From Microbacterium sp. BR1 (GTDB taxonomy: Bacteria; Actinomycetota; Actinomycetes; Actinomycetales; Microbacteriaceae), in contig NZ_NMUN01000004.1 of the NCBI RefSeq assembly GCF_002812725.1, positions 620,001-684,000 on the forward strand: DNA of 64,000 nt, in the 5' to 3' direction. A model generated the notes under the pieces. The model worked only from the letters and a program-made list of their open reading frames with translations, ran no database searches and was not told the DNA's origin. A program made the translations under genes and the position numbers. Below are positions 20,674 through 29,692 of the stretch, piece by piece (position 1 is the first letter of the stretch; every line of letters begins with the position of its first letter).

Positions 20674-21726
20674 GTGAAGATTCACAACCCGTTCCGCGTC
20701 GCATTCATCGCGACGCTCGGTGTGGGGCTCGGGATCGTCCTGATCTCGAGTATTCAGACGCTCTCGACGATTCTGCTGTACGTCGGCACGGCGCTCTTCC
20801 TGTCGCTCGGCCTCGAGCCCGCGATCTCGTTCCTCGAACGTCGGCGGATGAAGCGCTGGGTCGCGGTCCTCATCGTGATCCTGGTCGTGCTGGCGGCCTT
20901 CGCCGGAATCGTGCTGATGGTGCTGCCAATCATCGCTGCCCAGATCAGTCAGCTCGTGGCCGCGATCGAGACGATCATCACCCGGGGCACGTTCATCGAC
21001 GATCTCCGGAATTGGCTCCAGACCACATTCCCAACGCTGAAGGTGGATGACGTCTTCACCTACGTCAATGACTGGCTGACTTCGCTCGACTTCGCCGCGA
21101 TCGGAGAGAGCGTGCTGGCGTTCGGCGCGGCCATCGTGGCCGGCCTGACGGGCGCATTCATCGTCCTGATCCTGACGATCTACTTCACGGCGTCCACGCC
21201 GAACCTCAAGGCCGCCGTGTACCAGCTCGTTCCCGCATCGCGTCGCGCCCGCTTCATCGACCTGTCGGAGCAGATCACGGACTCGGTCGGCTACTACGTC
21301 ATGGGCCAGGGAACGCTGGGCATCGTCAACGGCATCCTGAGCGCCATCCTGCTCACGATCATCGGGGCGCCGTTCCCCGCCGTCCTCGCGGTCATCGCGT
21401 TCTTCTTCTCGCTGATCCCGCTCGTCGGCACGCTGACGGGCTCGACGATCATCGTCCTGACCTGCCTGATCCCGGGGCTCGGCAGTCCGGGAACCGCCCT
21501 GATCGCCGGTATCTACTACCTGATCTACATGCAGATCGAGGCGTACGTGCTGGCGCCGCGCATCATGAACCGAGCCGTGTCGGTGCCGGGTGCCGTCGTC
21601 GTGATCGCGGCCCTCGCGGGTGGCTCGCTGCTCGGACTCCTCGGCGCGCTCGTTGCGATCCCCGTGGCAGCCAGCATCCTGATCATCTATCGGCAGGTCA
21701 TCATCCCGCGGATGAACGAGCTGTAA
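20674..21726 (+). CDS. AI-2E family transporter (PerM/YdiK-like permease)
   Basis: Integral membrane protein of 350 residues. It has the family pattern: two to three N-terminal membrane helices, a soluble middle (about 75-140) and further helices, including the conserved LSLIPLVGTLTGS-like segment (FFFSLIPLVGTLTG). Family members have been linked to AI-2 export or ion/proton transport; the substrate here cannot be inferred. I chose GTG 20674 because GGAGG sits at 20664-20668; the GTG at 20668 overlaps that site. The gene is monocistronic and convergent with the hydrolase gene. Confidence 0.85.
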   Translation: MKIHNPFRVAFIATLGVGLGIVLISSIQTLSTILLYVGTALFLSLGLEPAISFLERRRMKRWVAVLIVILVVLAAFAGIVLMVLPIIAAQISQLVAAIETIITRGTFIDDLRNWLQTTFPTLKVDDVFTYVNDWLTSLDFAAIGESVLAFGAAIVAGLTGAFIVLILTIYFTASTPNLKAAVYQLVPASRRARFIDLSEQITDSVGYYVMGQGTLGIVNGILSAILLTIIGAPFPAVLAVIAFFFSLIPLVGTLTGSTIIVLTCLIPGLGSPGTALIAGIYYLIYMQIEAYVLAPRIMNRAVSVPGAVVVIAALAGGSLLGLLGALVAIPVAASILIIYRQVIIPRMNEL

Positions 21727-21797
21727 TCCAGCCTCGGCGTCGCTGCTCAACGATCGGACCGCGCCCGTACGGGACCGTCGGGGTTCACGATTCGTGG

Positions 21798-22517
21798 CTA
21801 GAGCGGGCCGTCCCACTCGGTCGGCAGCGGCAACGCCGCCGGGTTGACCGCGGCGACGATCTCGGTCAAGACCCGCCGTGTCTGCGTCTCGCCGACCCAC
21901 AGGTGCCGCCCGCCCTCGACCGGAACGACGACGACGTGCGGGATCTGCGCGAAGCGCTGGACCGCAGCATCCGGACGGAGGTAGTCATCGAACTCGGGAA
22001 TCACGGCGATCAGGGGCCGGTCGTCGCCCGCCCACGCGGCGAGTTCTTCGTCGGTCGTGCGGTGCAGCGGCGGCGAGAGCAGGATGACTCCCGCGATGTC
22101 GTGATCTCGACCGTATTTCAGGGCCAGCTCGGTGCCGAACGACCAGCCCACCAGCCACGGTTTCGGCAGACCCCGCTCCCGGACGAAATCGAGCGCTGCG
22201 GCAACGTCGAAGGCCTCGTCGTGCCCGCCGTCGAACGACCCCTCGCTCGTCCCGCGCGGTGACGTGGTGCCACGGGTGTTGAAGCGCAGCACGGCGAGAT
22301 CGGCAAGGGCGGGCAGACGGCCGGCCGCTTTGCGCAGGATGTGCGAATCCATGAACCCGCCCGCCGTGGGAAGCGGATGCAGCGTCACGAGCGTTGCGAC
22401 CGGCTCCGTCTCGAGCGGTTGGGCCAACTCCCCCACCAGCGTCACGTCGTCGAGCGTGTGCAGCTCGATGTCTTCGCGCCGGGCGGGCAGCTGGATCGGT
22501 CCACGAATCTCGGTCAT
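21798..22517 (-). CDS. Alpha/beta hydrolase
   Basis: A 239-residue alpha/beta-hydrolase fold protein. The nucleophile elbow is GWSFG in LVGWSFGTELALKYG; HPLPTAGGFMDSH and LRFNTRGTTSPRGTSEG match the oxyanion and strand regions of the dienelactone-hydrolase-like group. A late acid residue and His near GGRHLWVG complete the likely triad. Start: ATG 22517 with GGAGG six bases upstream; the in-frame TTG at 22529 is part of that site. The ATG overlaps the stop of the upstream zinc-ribbon gene (ATGA). The substrate is unknown. Confidence 0.85.
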   Translation of the reverse strand: MTEIRGPIQLPARREDIELHTLDDVTLVGELAQPLETEPVATLVTLHPLPTAGGFMDSHILRKAAGRLPALADLAVLRFNTRGTTSPRGTSEGSFDGGHDEAFDVAAALDFVRERGLPKPWLVGWSFGTELALKYGRDHDIAGVILLSPPLHRTTDEELAAWAGDDRPLIAVIPEFDDYLRPDAAVQRFAQIPHVVVVPVEGGRHLWVGETQTRRVLTEIVAAVNPAALPLPTEWDGPL

Positions 22518-22795
22518 GCGATCCTCCAACAGTGCGTGTGCCAGTGACGGCGGGCCGCGAGATCGGCCGCCTCACCGAGCACGCCGTCCGCGCGCCAGAC
22601 GACCAGGTGCGCGGTGTGCGCGGCAACCGGGCGCCCGCAGCCGGGACAGGTGTACGACTTGACGGCCTGATGAGCAGACACGGGCTGGACGGTGTATTCG
22701 ACGCCTCGTCGCGTCTCGGGCCTCTTCCAGCCGCCGATGAGGCGCTCGAGCCCGTCACCGGGAGGGTCGGGTCGGCGTCGGTTCGACCGCGGCAT
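22514..22795 (-). CDS. Small zinc-ribbon-like protein
   Basis: A 93-residue protein with a basic, Arg/Pro-rich N-terminus, CPGCG at residues 50-54 and a C-terminal HWHTHCW, which together could form a zinc site. Similar short proteins are widespread in actinobacteria without a known function. The ATG lies five bases after the stop of the SLT-domain gene, and the stop overlaps the hydrolase start, so it is the middle gene of a three-gene unit. The frame is open upstream only as a shadow of the SLT gene. Confidence 0.75.
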   Translation of the reverse strand: MPRSNRRRPDPPGDGLERLIGGWKRPETRRGVEYTVQPVSAHQAVKSYTCPGCGRPVAAHTAHLVVWRADGVLGEAADLAARRHWHTHCWRIA

Positions 22796-22800
22796 CGCGG

Positions 22801-23523
22801 TCAGTACCACCCGCGGGCCTGCGAGTGGCCCCAGGCACCGCAGGGCGTACCGTACCGGCCACCGATGTATCCGAGTCCCCAGGCGATCTGCGTCGCCGGG
22901 TTGGTCTCCCAGTCGGCGCCCGCAGACGCCATCTTGGTGCCGGGTAGAGCCTGCGGGATGCCGTAGGCACCGCTGGACTTGTTGTGCGCGTTCACGCGCC
23001 AACCCGACTCCTTCTTCCAGAGGGCGACGAGGCAGTCGAACTCGCCCGTCCCCCACCCGCGCGACGCGACCATGTCGAAAGCGATCGCCTGCGCCGAGCC
23101 GGGATCGGGAACGACGCTCGGCGGCGCCCACCCGCTGGCGGCCTTGGTGCTGCTTGCCGCGACGGGTACCGGCTTCGGCTTGGGTTTGACGAACACCTGA
23201 TAGCTGCCCCGCGACAGCTCGGGCGCGCTCGTCTCACCCGCGATGTCGACGATGAGCGACTGGGCGTCGCTCCGCGCAGCCGCGTAGAGCGTGGTTGCAC
23301 CGGCATCCTGCGCGGATGCCTCGGCGAGGGCGGCCCCGGTCGGAACGACGACATATGCACCGAGGAACCCCACGGCGGCCACCGTCGCGAAGACACCGAG
23401 AACCCCGCGACGCCGGGACCAGCGCACCGGCCGAGCAGCGGGCGTACGACGCGCGAGGGTCGACGACACGCGACCCACAGACGTGCGGGTCGGCGCCGGA
23501 ATGATCTCGTTGCCCTGGCTCAC
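22801..23523 (-). CDS. SLT-domain (lytic transglycosylase-like) exported protein
   Basis: A 240-residue protein with a basic cytoplasmic tail, one membrane segment (about 42-62), a spacer rich in Ala, Pro and Lys and a C-terminal lysozyme-like domain. The likely catalytic Glu is in LWKKESGWR; SSGAYGIPQALPG and YIGGRYGTP are typical of SLT or resuscitation-factor-like muralytic domains. It is probably membrane-anchored and acts on peptidoglycan. GTG start; a TAAACT box nine bases upstream predicts an almost leaderless transcript. First gene of a unit with the zinc-ribbon and hydrolase genes. Confidence 0.85.
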   Translation of the reverse strand: MSQGNEIIPAPTRTSVGRVSSTLARRTPAARPVRWSRRRGVLGVFATVAAVGFLGAYVVVPTGAALAEASAQDAGATTLYAAARSDAQSLIVDIAGETSAPELSRGSYQVFVKPKPKPVPVAASSTKAASGWAPPSVVPDPGSAQAIAFDMVASRGWGTGEFDCLVALWKKESGWRVNAHNKSSGAYGIPQALPGTKMASAGADWETNPATQIAWGLGYIGGRYGTPCGAWGHSQARGWY

Positions 23524-23601
23524 AGTGCTTCGAGTTTAGCCGCGACCCCGGCGACGTGCCACGCTACCGGCGCGCTCGGCACGGATCCGGCGGACGAACT
23601 T

Positions 23602-24252
23602 TCAGCGAACGGCGAGCATGACGTCGATCACGGCGTCGAGCAGCGCGTCGACCTGCTCTTCCTGATACCCGCGACGCTGCATCCGGAATGCGACTGCCCG
23701 CACCTGATCGACAGTGATGGGGCGGCCTGTTTCGAAGTACTCGACGAGACGGTCGGCGACGAGATCCACTTCGTCCGTGCGATAGCCGAAGCGCAACCAC
23801 CCGGCGCGGGCGAACCGTCGCCGCCGCGGCCGCGAGAGGTGATCGAGCAGGACCTGCGCATCATCGCGTGCCCGTTCCACCCACACTCTCGTGCCCGTCG
23901 TCGCCACCGCCGCTTCGCGGTCGCGTGCGGCAAAGGCGTCCTCGATGCGCGCGAGTGCCGCGTCGACGGGCTCGATCGCGTAGCCGCGCTTGACCAGGGG
24001 GAAGGCTGCGGTACGCACCGACGCAGCATCGAGGTACGGCGTGCCATCCGGGGACGGCTCACCCTCGAACTCCTGCCGGGCGCGCTCCAGGAACGCATCG
24101 ACGGCAGCCTTGTCGTACCCCAGGACGCGACGCGGCGCCTCGGGAAAAAGCGAGGAAGTGCCCCGCGTCTCGGTCTGATCAGCACCGGCGGCGGCCATGT
24201 CGGCGACATCCACGGATGCGTCGGGCTCTGCGGGCGTGGTCGGGTCGGTCAT
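23602..24252 (-). CDS. DivIVA-repeat protein
   Basis: A 216-residue protein without a signal peptide. It contains four copies of a GY-x4-VD motif: GY at 45-46, 90-91, 156-157 and 195-196, each followed five residues later by VD and a short amphipathic helix. This resembles the DivIVA N-terminal lipid-binding domain, but the long coiled coil of true DivIVA/Wag31 is absent. A role in membrane or pole binding is inferred. Its ATG overlaps the cdsA stop (ATGA), which ties it to phospholipid synthesis. The open frame upstream of this ATG is a cdsA shadow. Confidence 0.8.
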   Translation of the reverse strand: MTDPTTPAEPDASVDVADMAAAGADQTETRGTSSLFPEAPRRVLGYDKAAVDAFLERARQEFEGEPSPDGTPYLDAASVRTAAFPLVKRGYAIEPVDAALARIEDAFAARDREAAVATTGTRVWVERARDDAQVLLDHLSRPRRRRFARAGWLRFGYRTDEVDLVADRLVEYFETGRPITVDQVRAVAFRMQRRGYQEEQVDALLDAVIDVMLAVR

Positions 24253-25274
24253 GCAACTCCCAGCGGCGAAAGCAGGTAGAAGAGGGCGAGCGCTGCGGCG
24301 GCGGACGGGAGGATCGAGTCGAGCCGATCGAGCACACCGCCGTGGCCCGGCAGCCACGAGCTCATGTCCTTGATACCCAGGTCGCGCTTGAGCATCGACT
24401 CACCCAAGTCACCGGCAGTGGCCGTGACCACGATGACCGCTCCCATGATCAGGCCGGCCCACCAGGGCAATCCGATCATCAGCCAGGCGAGCAGGACTCC
24501 CGCGATGAGGGCAGCGGCGACGGCGCCGGCGAAGCCTTCCCACGTCTTCTTCGGACTGATGCGGGGGGCCATCGGGGTGCGACCGAGAGCGAGACCCGTC
24601 GCGTACGCGCCCGTGTCGGAGGCGACGGCGATGATGATGAACGCGAGCACCCACCACTGTCCGCCCTCTTGCCGCAGCAGCACCATTGCCAGGCTGCCGA
24701 GGAAGGGGACGTAGAGCTGCACGAGCGCGCCGATCAAGACGTCCGAGAGCACATCACCGTAGCGTCGGCCGTCCTGCGCGATCATCTGTCCGAGCACACG
24801 CCAGACGACCACGACGACGACGTCGACGAAGACGAGAACCCACAGCGCCCACAGGTCGAGGAAGAACCCGCCCGCGACGAGCACGAAGACGAACCCGATC
24901 TGCGGAACCATGTCGACCTTGCGGCCGGAGACCTGCAAAGCGCGACAGAATTCGAACGTTCCGAGGACCGCGACAGCCAGCGCGAAGATCGCGAAGACCC
25001 ACTTGAGGAAGATGAGCGAGGCGATCACGACGGCACCGATGGCGAGACCGATCATGATCGCGACGATCAGGTCGCGTCCGGTGCGCTGCTTGATGCGCTC
25101 GTTCGCCTCGCCGAACTGATCGCGGGCGTGTGCGACCTGCTGTTCGAGGTCGCTGCGCGCCTGACGAACGTGCTCCTGGAACGCGGCGGCGGATTCGTGT
25201 CCGCCCGCCCGGCCCGCGCGCGTCGGCGGGGACGGCGTTTCTCGAAGCTCTGACTCGTCGGGTGCGTCACTCAT
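24249..25274 (-). CDS. cdsA: Phosphatidate cytidylyltransferase CdsA
   Basis: Makes CDP-diacylglycerol from phosphatidic acid and CTP at the membrane. The 341-residue product has a hydrophilic N-terminal tail of about 60 residues, eight or so membrane helices and the family signature near the C-terminus (SMLKRDLGIKD, then PGHGGVLDRLD). ATG 25274 (MSDAPDE) is preferred over a frame 18 codons longer. It lies 13 bases after frr and overlaps the DivIVA-repeat gene, in the conserved order rpsB-tsf-pyrH-frr-cdsA. Confidence 0.95.
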   Translation of the reverse strand: MSDAPDESELRETPSPPTRAGRAGGHESAAAFQEHVRQARSDLEQQVAHARDQFGEANERIKQRTGRDLIVAIMIGLAIGAVVIASLIFLKWVFAIFALAVAVLGTFEFCRALQVSGRKVDMVPQIGFVFVLVAGGFFLDLWALWVLVFVDVVVVVVWRVLGQMIAQDGRRYGDVLSDVLIGALVQLYVPFLGSLAMVLLRQEGGQWWVLAFIIIAVASDTGAYATGLALGRTPMAPRISPKKTWEGFAGAVAAALIAGVLLAWLMIGLPWWAGLIMGAVIVVTATAGDLGESMLKRDLGIKDMSSWLPGHGGVLDRLDSILPSAAAALALFYLLSPLGVA

Positions 25275-25287
25275 GGTCGGATGCGGC

Positions 25288-25842
25288 TCAGACCTCGAGC
25301 AGCTCTGCCTCTTTGCGCTTGAGGGCATCGTCGATCAGGTCGACGTGTGCCTTCGTCAGCGCGTCCAATTCCTTCTCGCCGCGGGCGATTTCGTCCTCGC
25401 CGACGTCGCTCTTGAGCGCGTCCAGGTCGTCCTTGCACTTGCGGCGGATGCCTCGCACGTGGACTTTCGCGTCCTCGCCCTTGGTGCGGACGATCTTCAC
25501 GAACTCCTTGCGGCGCTCTTCCGTCAGCTCGGGCATCGTGACGCGAACGAGGTTTCCGTCGTTCGTCGGATTCGCGCCGAGGTTGGGCGTGTTGCGGATG
25601 GCCTCTTCGATCGCCTTGAGTGCCGACTTGTCGTATGGGGTGACGACGATCGTGCGCGCTTCGATGTTGTTGAGCGACGCGAGCTGCGCGAGCGGGGTCG
25701 GTGTGCCGTAGTAGTCCACGAGGATCTTCTGGAACAGCTGGGGGTTCGCACGACCCGTCCGAACGGTCGCGAAATCATCCTTCGCGGCCTCCACGGCACG
25801 GTCCATGCGGGTGGCGGCATCCGCCAAGACGTCCGCGATCAC
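25288..25842 (-). CDS. frr: Ribosome recycling factor
   Basis: Splits post-termination ribosomes together with EF-G. The 184-residue length and motifs are canonical: [20 protein letters not shown] near residue 28 and [14 protein letters not shown] in the three-helix domain. GTG start with AAGGAG six bases upstream. It lies 53 bases after pyrH. Confidence 0.97.
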   Translation of the reverse strand: MIADVLADAATRMDRAVEAAKDDFATVRTGRANPQLFQKILVDYYGTPTPLAQLASLNNIEARTIVVTPYDKSALKAIEEAIRNTPNLGANPTNDGNLVRVTMPELTEERRKEFVKIVRTKGEDAKVHVRGIRRKCKDDLDALKSDVGEDEIARGEKELDALTKAHVDLIDDALKRKEAELLEV

Positions 25843-25895
25843 GGTGACTCCTTCAGGGGTTGAAGCGTTCGCTCAGTCTAGCCGCGGGGTCGCGG

Positions 25896-26615
25896 TCAGA
25901 CCGTGACGAGCGTGCCGATCTCGTCACCGAGAAGCGCTCGCGTGACGTTGCCGGCGGGTTCCATGCCGAACACGCGCATGTCCATGTGGTTGTCCATGCA
26001 CAGGCTGAAGGCGGTCGAGTCGACGACCTTCAGACCGCGCTGGAGCGCGTCGTTGTAGGTGACGCGGTCGAGGCGTACCGCGGTGGGATCCGTGCGGGGG
26101 TCGGCGGTGTAGACGCCATCGACCCCGTTCTTGGCGACGAGCACCTCGGTTGCGCCGATCTCGAGCGCGCGCTGCGCCGCCACCGTGTCGGTCGAGAAAT
26201 ACGGCAGGCCCGCGCCGGCACCGAAGATCACGACGCGCCCCTTCTCCATGTGGCGCTCGGCGCGACGCGGGATGTAGGGCTCGGCGACCTGCATCATCGA
26301 GATCGCGGACTGCACGCGCGTGGCGGCCCCCGCCTGCTCGAGGAAGTCCTGCAGCGCGAGGGCGTTCATCACGGTGCCGAGCATGCCCATGTAGTCGGCC
26401 CGGCCGCGATCCATGCCGCGCTGGCTGAGTTCGGCACCGCGGAAGAAATTGCCGCCGCCGACGACGATCGCGATCTCGACGCGATCCACCGCCTCGGCGA
26501 TTTCGCGCGCGATCTGGCTGACGACATCCGGATTCACTCCGAGCGATCCACCGCCGAACGCCTCACCCGACAGTTTGAGCAGGACGCGTCGGCGCCCGGT
26601 AGCCTCGTCGATCAC
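25896..26615 (-). CDS. pyrH: Uridylate kinase PyrH
   Basis: Phosphorylates UMP to UDP in the cytoplasm. The 239-residue amino-acid-kinase-fold protein shows [12 protein letters not shown] at the start, [13 protein letters not shown] and the C-terminal nucleotide region ([10 protein letters not shown]). GTG start with GAAGGA upstream. A TAGGTT -10-like box (complement of 26639-26644) and the terminator at 26705-26733 suggest that pyrH-frr-cdsA is transcribed separately from rpsB-tsf. Confidence 0.97.
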   Translation of the reverse strand: MIDEATGRRRVLLKLSGEAFGGGSLGVNPDVVSQIAREIAEAVDRVEIAIVVGGGNFFRGAELSQRGMDRGRADYMGMLGTVMNALALQDFLEQAGAATRVQSAISMMQVAEPYIPRRAERHMEKGRVVIFGAGAGLPYFSTDTVAAQRALEIGATEVLVAKNGVDGVYTADPRTDPTAVRLDRVTYNDALQRGLKVVDSTAFSLCMDNHMDMRVFGMEPAGNVTRALLGDEIGTLVTV

Positions 26616-26704
26616 TCAGCATCCTTCCGTCAGCCTCCAACCTAACGGCAGAGGCGTCGTGTCGCGCGCCCAGAGTCCCCCTGCGGGGGACGGACGCAGA
26701 GAAA

Positions 26705-26733
26705 AGGGGCCCGGTGCGATGCACCGGACCCCT
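26705..26733 (-). terminator. Rho-independent terminator of rpsB-tsf
   Basis: A near-perfect stem (12 of 13 pairs) with a three-base loop, followed on the minus strand by CCCCTTTTCTC. The U tract makes it a clear intrinsic terminator, 13 bases after the tsf stop. Confidence 0.9.
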
Positions 26734-26745
26734 CACGTCACAGCG

Positions 26746-27573
26746 TCAGGCGCCGACCTTGAACCGAGCGAAGTCGGTCACGGTGATGCCCGCGTCCTGC
26801 GCGACCTTGGCGACGGACAGCTTGTTGTCCTTCGCATAGTCCTGCTCGAGCAGCGCGACCTGCTTGAAGAACGCGTTCACACGGCCCTCGACGATCTTGG
26901 GCAGAGCCGCCTCGGGCTTGCCCTCTTCGAGCGAGATCTTGGTGACGATGTCGCGCTCGCGCTCGACCTCGGCCTCGGGGACATCCGCCTTCGCGAGGTA
27001 GCTCGGGTTCGCGAACGAGATGTGCTGGGCGATGCTGCGCGCGGTCTCGGCGTCGTCACCCGAGTAGGCGACGACGACACCGATCTGCGGCGGCAGGTCC
27101 TTGCTCGTCTTGTGGAGGTAGATCTCGAAGTGGTCACCCGTCAGCGTGCGCACGCGGCGCAGTTCGACCTTCTCGCCGATGATCGCAGCCTCGTCCGAGA
27201 TGAGCTGGTCGACCGTGCCGTCGCCCGCAGGGGCGGCGAGAGCGGCCTCGACCGAGTCGGCCGAGACAGCGGCCGCGGCATCCGCGACCTTGTCCGCGAG
27301 GGCGATGAAGCGCTCGTTTTTGGCGACGAAGTCGGTCTCGCAGGCGAGCTCGACGAGCGTCACCTTGCCGCCGACCTCGCGGGCGACGACGAGTCCCTCG
27401 CTCGTGGAGCGGTCGGCACGCTTCGCGTTGCCCTTCGCTCCCTTGAGGCGGAGGATCTCGACGGCCTTCTCGACGTCTCCGTCGGCCTCCTCGAGTGCCT
27501 TCTTGGTGTCGACCATGCCCGTGCCGAGCTGTTCGCGCAGCGCCTTGATGTCGGCGATCGTGAAGTTTGCCAT
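26746..27573 (-). CDS. tsf: Elongation factor Ts
   Basis: Nucleotide exchange factor for EF-Tu. The 275-residue protein has the N-terminal UBA-like module (ADIKALREQLGTGMVDTKKA), the signature VELACETDFVAKNERF and the C-terminal dimerisation and core repeats. ATG start with AGGGG ten bases upstream. It is downstream of rpsB with a hairpin in the 91-base gap. Confidence 0.97.
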   Translation of the reverse strand: MANFTIADIKALREQLGTGMVDTKKALEEADGDVEKAVEILRLKGAKGNAKRADRSTSEGLVVAREVGGKVTLVELACETDFVAKNERFIALADKVADAAAAVSADSVEAALAAPAGDGTVDQLISDEAAIIGEKVELRRVRTLTGDHFEIYLHKTSKDLPPQIGVVVAYSGDDAETARSIAQHISFANPSYLAKADVPEAEVERERDIVTKISLEEGKPEAALPKIVEGRVNAFFKQVALLEQDYAKDNKLSVAKVAQDAGITVTDFARFKVGA

Positions 27574-27625
27574 GGTGTGTAAACCCCTTGCGTGTCTTTC
27601 GATGTGTCGTGTGTGGCGGGGTGAG

Positions 27626-27657
27626 GGCTCGCCGGACGCAGTACCGCCCGGCGAGCC
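27626..27657 (-). terminator. Hairpin between rpsB and tsf
   Basis: GGCTCGCCGG (27626-27635) and CCGGCGAGCC (27648-27657) form a perfect 10-bp stem with a 12-base loop. No U tract follows, so it may be a partial terminator or a processing/stability element setting the S2 to EF-Ts ratio. Confidence 0.55.
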
Positions 27658-27664
27658 GATGCGC

Positions 27665-28660
27665 TTATTCGGCGGATGCCGGGGCGGCTGCGTCTTCGGC
27701 GGCCTTCACGTCCGCGGCGTCGAGGCCGGCGGCCTCGGCGATCGTCTGGTCATGAGCGGCGGCGCCTTCGGCGTCAGCGGCGGACTCGGTGGCGGAAGCA
27801 CCCTCGATGGCCTGCTCGTCCGCGACCAGCTCGTTGGCGACGGCCTCGGCGAGGGCGGGCTCGGCGACCTTCGCGGTGTCGGCGGAGGACTGCTCGGGGG
27901 CAGCCTGCTCGAGAAGCTCGCGCTCCCAGTCGGCGAGGGGCTCGGCCGTCTCGGCCTCACCCGAGGGCTGGTGGCGCTGGATCAGACCCTCGGCTGCGGC
28001 GTCCGCGATGATGCGCGTGAGCAGGCCCACCGAGCGGATCGCGTCGTCGTTGCCGGGAATCGGGTACTGGAACTCGTCCGGGTCGGCGTTCGTGTCGAGG
28101 ATGCCGATCACGGGGATGCCGAGCTTCTTGGCCTCGTTGATCGCGAGGTGCTCGCGCTTGGCGTCGATGACCCAGATCGCCGAAGGCGTCTTGGTCAGGT
28201 TCCGGATCCCGCCGAGCGACTTGTGCAGCTTGTCGAGCTCGCGCTTCTTGATCAGCAGTTCCTTCTTGGTGAAGCCACTGTTCGCGGGGACCTCGTAGTC
28301 GAGCTCTTCGAGCTCCTTCATGCGCGCGAGGCGCTTGGAGATCGTCTGGAAGTTCGTGAGCAGACCGCCGAGCCAACGCTGGTTGACGTAGGGCTGGCCG
28401 ACGCGGGTCGCCTGCTCGGCGATGACGCTCTGGGCCTGCTTCTTGGTGCCGACGAACAGCACCGTGCCCCCGCGGGCGACCGTCTCCTTGACGAAGTCGT
28501 ACGCCTTGTCGATGTACGACAGCGACTGCTGCAGGTCGATGATGTGGATGCCGCTGCGCTCGGTGAGGATGAAGCGCTTCACCTTCGGGTTCCACCGACG
28601 CGTCTGGTGTCCGAAGTGCACGCCCGAATCGAGCAGCTGGCGAATGGTAACGACGGCCAT
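27665..28660 (-). CDS. rpsB: Ribosomal protein S2 with long acidic tail
   Basis: 30S subunit protein. The start [19 protein letters not shown] and [18 protein letters not shown] are canonical. I chose ATG 28660, where the S2 family begins; the frame is open over 100 codons further upstream through the leader. The S2 core ends near residue 230. The remaining 100 residues are Ala/Glu/Asp-rich and low in complexity (for example [13 protein letters not shown]), unlike the roughly 230-270-residue proteins of most bacteria. First gene of rpsB-tsf. Confidence 0.96.
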   Translation of the reverse strand: MAVVTIRQLLDSGVHFGHQTRRWNPKVKRFILTERSGIHIIDLQQSLSYIDKAYDFVKETVARGGTVLFVGTKKQAQSVIAEQATRVGQPYVNQRWLGGLLTNFQTISKRLARMKELEELDYEVPANSGFTKKELLIKKRELDKLHKSLGGIRNLTKTPSAIWVIDAKREHLAINEAKKLGIPVIGILDTNADPDEFQYPIPGNDDAIRSVGLLTRIIADAAAEGLIQRHQPSGEAETAEPLADWERELLEQAAPEQSSADTAKVAEPALAEAVANELVADEQAIEGASATESAADAEGAAAHDQTIAEAAGLDAADVKAAEDAAAPASAE

Positions 28661-28865
28661 GGCCGACTCCTGTCTTGGCACCACGCGGTGCCTCTTGCGG
28701 TTGTGTGATTCGTCGCTCCGGTCGGGCGACGTGTCCTGGTGACCGGCACACTCCCACCCGCCGTGAGGCGGGACCGTGGGGAGGGATGCCACGCGCGATC
28801 CTCGGATCGCAACGCTCTGGGCACGCGAAGTCACCCCGTAAACGAGGTGCTCTGCCAGTGTATCA
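28661..28865 (-). promoter_or_regulatory. rpsB leader with extended -10 promoter and hairpin
   Basis: The 327-base gap 28661-28987 holds the rpsB control region. An extended -10, TGATACACT (complement of 28857-28865), predicts a leader of about 190 bases. A hairpin at 28757-28772 (CCCGCC-GTGA-GGCGGG) can be extended by CTCCCAC/GTGGG at 28751-28780 with a 4-base bulge. Such a long structured leader suits S2 autoregulation, but this is inferred. In 28866-28987, upstream of the M23-like gene, I see no clear element. Confidence 0.45.
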
Positions 28866-28987
28866 GTCACCGACGGGGGCATGGTGGCCAACCCGGATGG
28901 CTCCTCCCCCGCTGCGGCGGATGGACGGCGTCCCCCGACATCGGTGCGCGACGCGAGGTGTCGCTCGGATCGGCGCATGCTGATCGG

Positions 28988-29545
28988 ATGCCTCGTACCG
29001 TCGTGTTTCGCTTCGCGCGCGCGGCTGGCCGGGCCACGGTGGCGGCGGTGGCCGCGGCGTTCCTCGCCGGGTCGCTGGGTGCCGCCGCGGCGGGAAGCGA
29101 GACGGGCGGCGGCGGGGCGAACGGCGGCGTGGCTGCCTGGTCATGGCCGGTGGCGCCACCGTTCGGGATCGTCCGCGACTATCTGGCTCCGGCCCATGCC
29201 TATGGTCCGGGACACCGGGGCATCGACATCGCCCTTCGCGGTGAGACATCCGTTCGTGCGCCCGATGACGGGGTCGTCGCATTTGCGGGGCGCGTGGTCG
29301 ATCGGAGGGTACTGACGATCGATCACGGCGAAGGGATCGTCTCGACACTCGAACCCGTCGAGGCGCTGGTCGTGCCGGGCGAGCGCGTCATGCGCGGTGA
29401 GGTGGTCGGGGTGCTGTCGGTCGGCGGACACGCAGAGCCCGGGGCCCTGCACCTCGGCGCACGGCTCGACGGCGAGTACCTCAATCCGCTCGTGCTGCTC
29501 GGGGCGATGCCCCGGGCCGTGCTGCTCCCCTACGCCGACCGCTGA
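28988..29545 (+). CDS. M23-fold exported protein, catalytic histidines replaced
   Basis: A 185-residue protein with a signal peptide or anchor (about 1-36) and a LytM/M23 beta domain. Zinc ligands are kept: His76 and Asp80 in GHRGIDIA, His155 in ALHLG. The first His of the usual HxH is Ala153, and the usual YGHL is LEPV. Both general-base positions are thus lost, so it may bind zinc and peptidoglycan without cleaving, or use another base. From memory, relatives beside rpsB in other actinobacteria show a similar LHWG motif. It is divergent from rpsB. ATG 28988 is chosen because the signal peptide begins there. Confidence 0.8.
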   Translation: MPRTVVFRFARAAGRATVAAVAAAFLAGSLGAAAAGSETGGGGANGGVAAWSWPVAPPFGIVRDYLAPAHAYGPGHRGIDIALRGETSVRAPDDGVVAFAGRVVDRRVLTIDHGEGIVSTLEPVEALVVPGERVMRGEVVGVLSVGGHAEPGALHLGARLDGEYLNPLVLLGAMPRAVLLPYADR

Positions 29546-29625
29546 GCCCGGCCGGGCACCGCGGTCACCGATCCTGTCGAGGCGACGCCCCCGGCAGGCA
29601 ACGCCCGCCGTCGGGCACCCACGAA

Positions 29626-29674
29626 CGGTCGCGACTCGCCGCGCCAACGACCAGCGCACGGCGAGTCGCGACCG
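29626..29674. repeat. Intergenic inverted repeat B
   Basis: CGGTCGCGACTCGCCG (29626-29641) and its exact inverted copy (29659-29674) form a perfect 16-bp stem with a 17-base loop. It lies in the 147-base gap between the convergent M23-like gene and xerC. It shares CGAACGGTCGCGA with repeat A at 8438 and TCGCGACATGCCG-like flanks with repeat C at 45912. It could terminate transcription from both sides. Confidence 0.75.
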
Positions 29675-29692
29675 GTCGCGACATGCCGGCCC

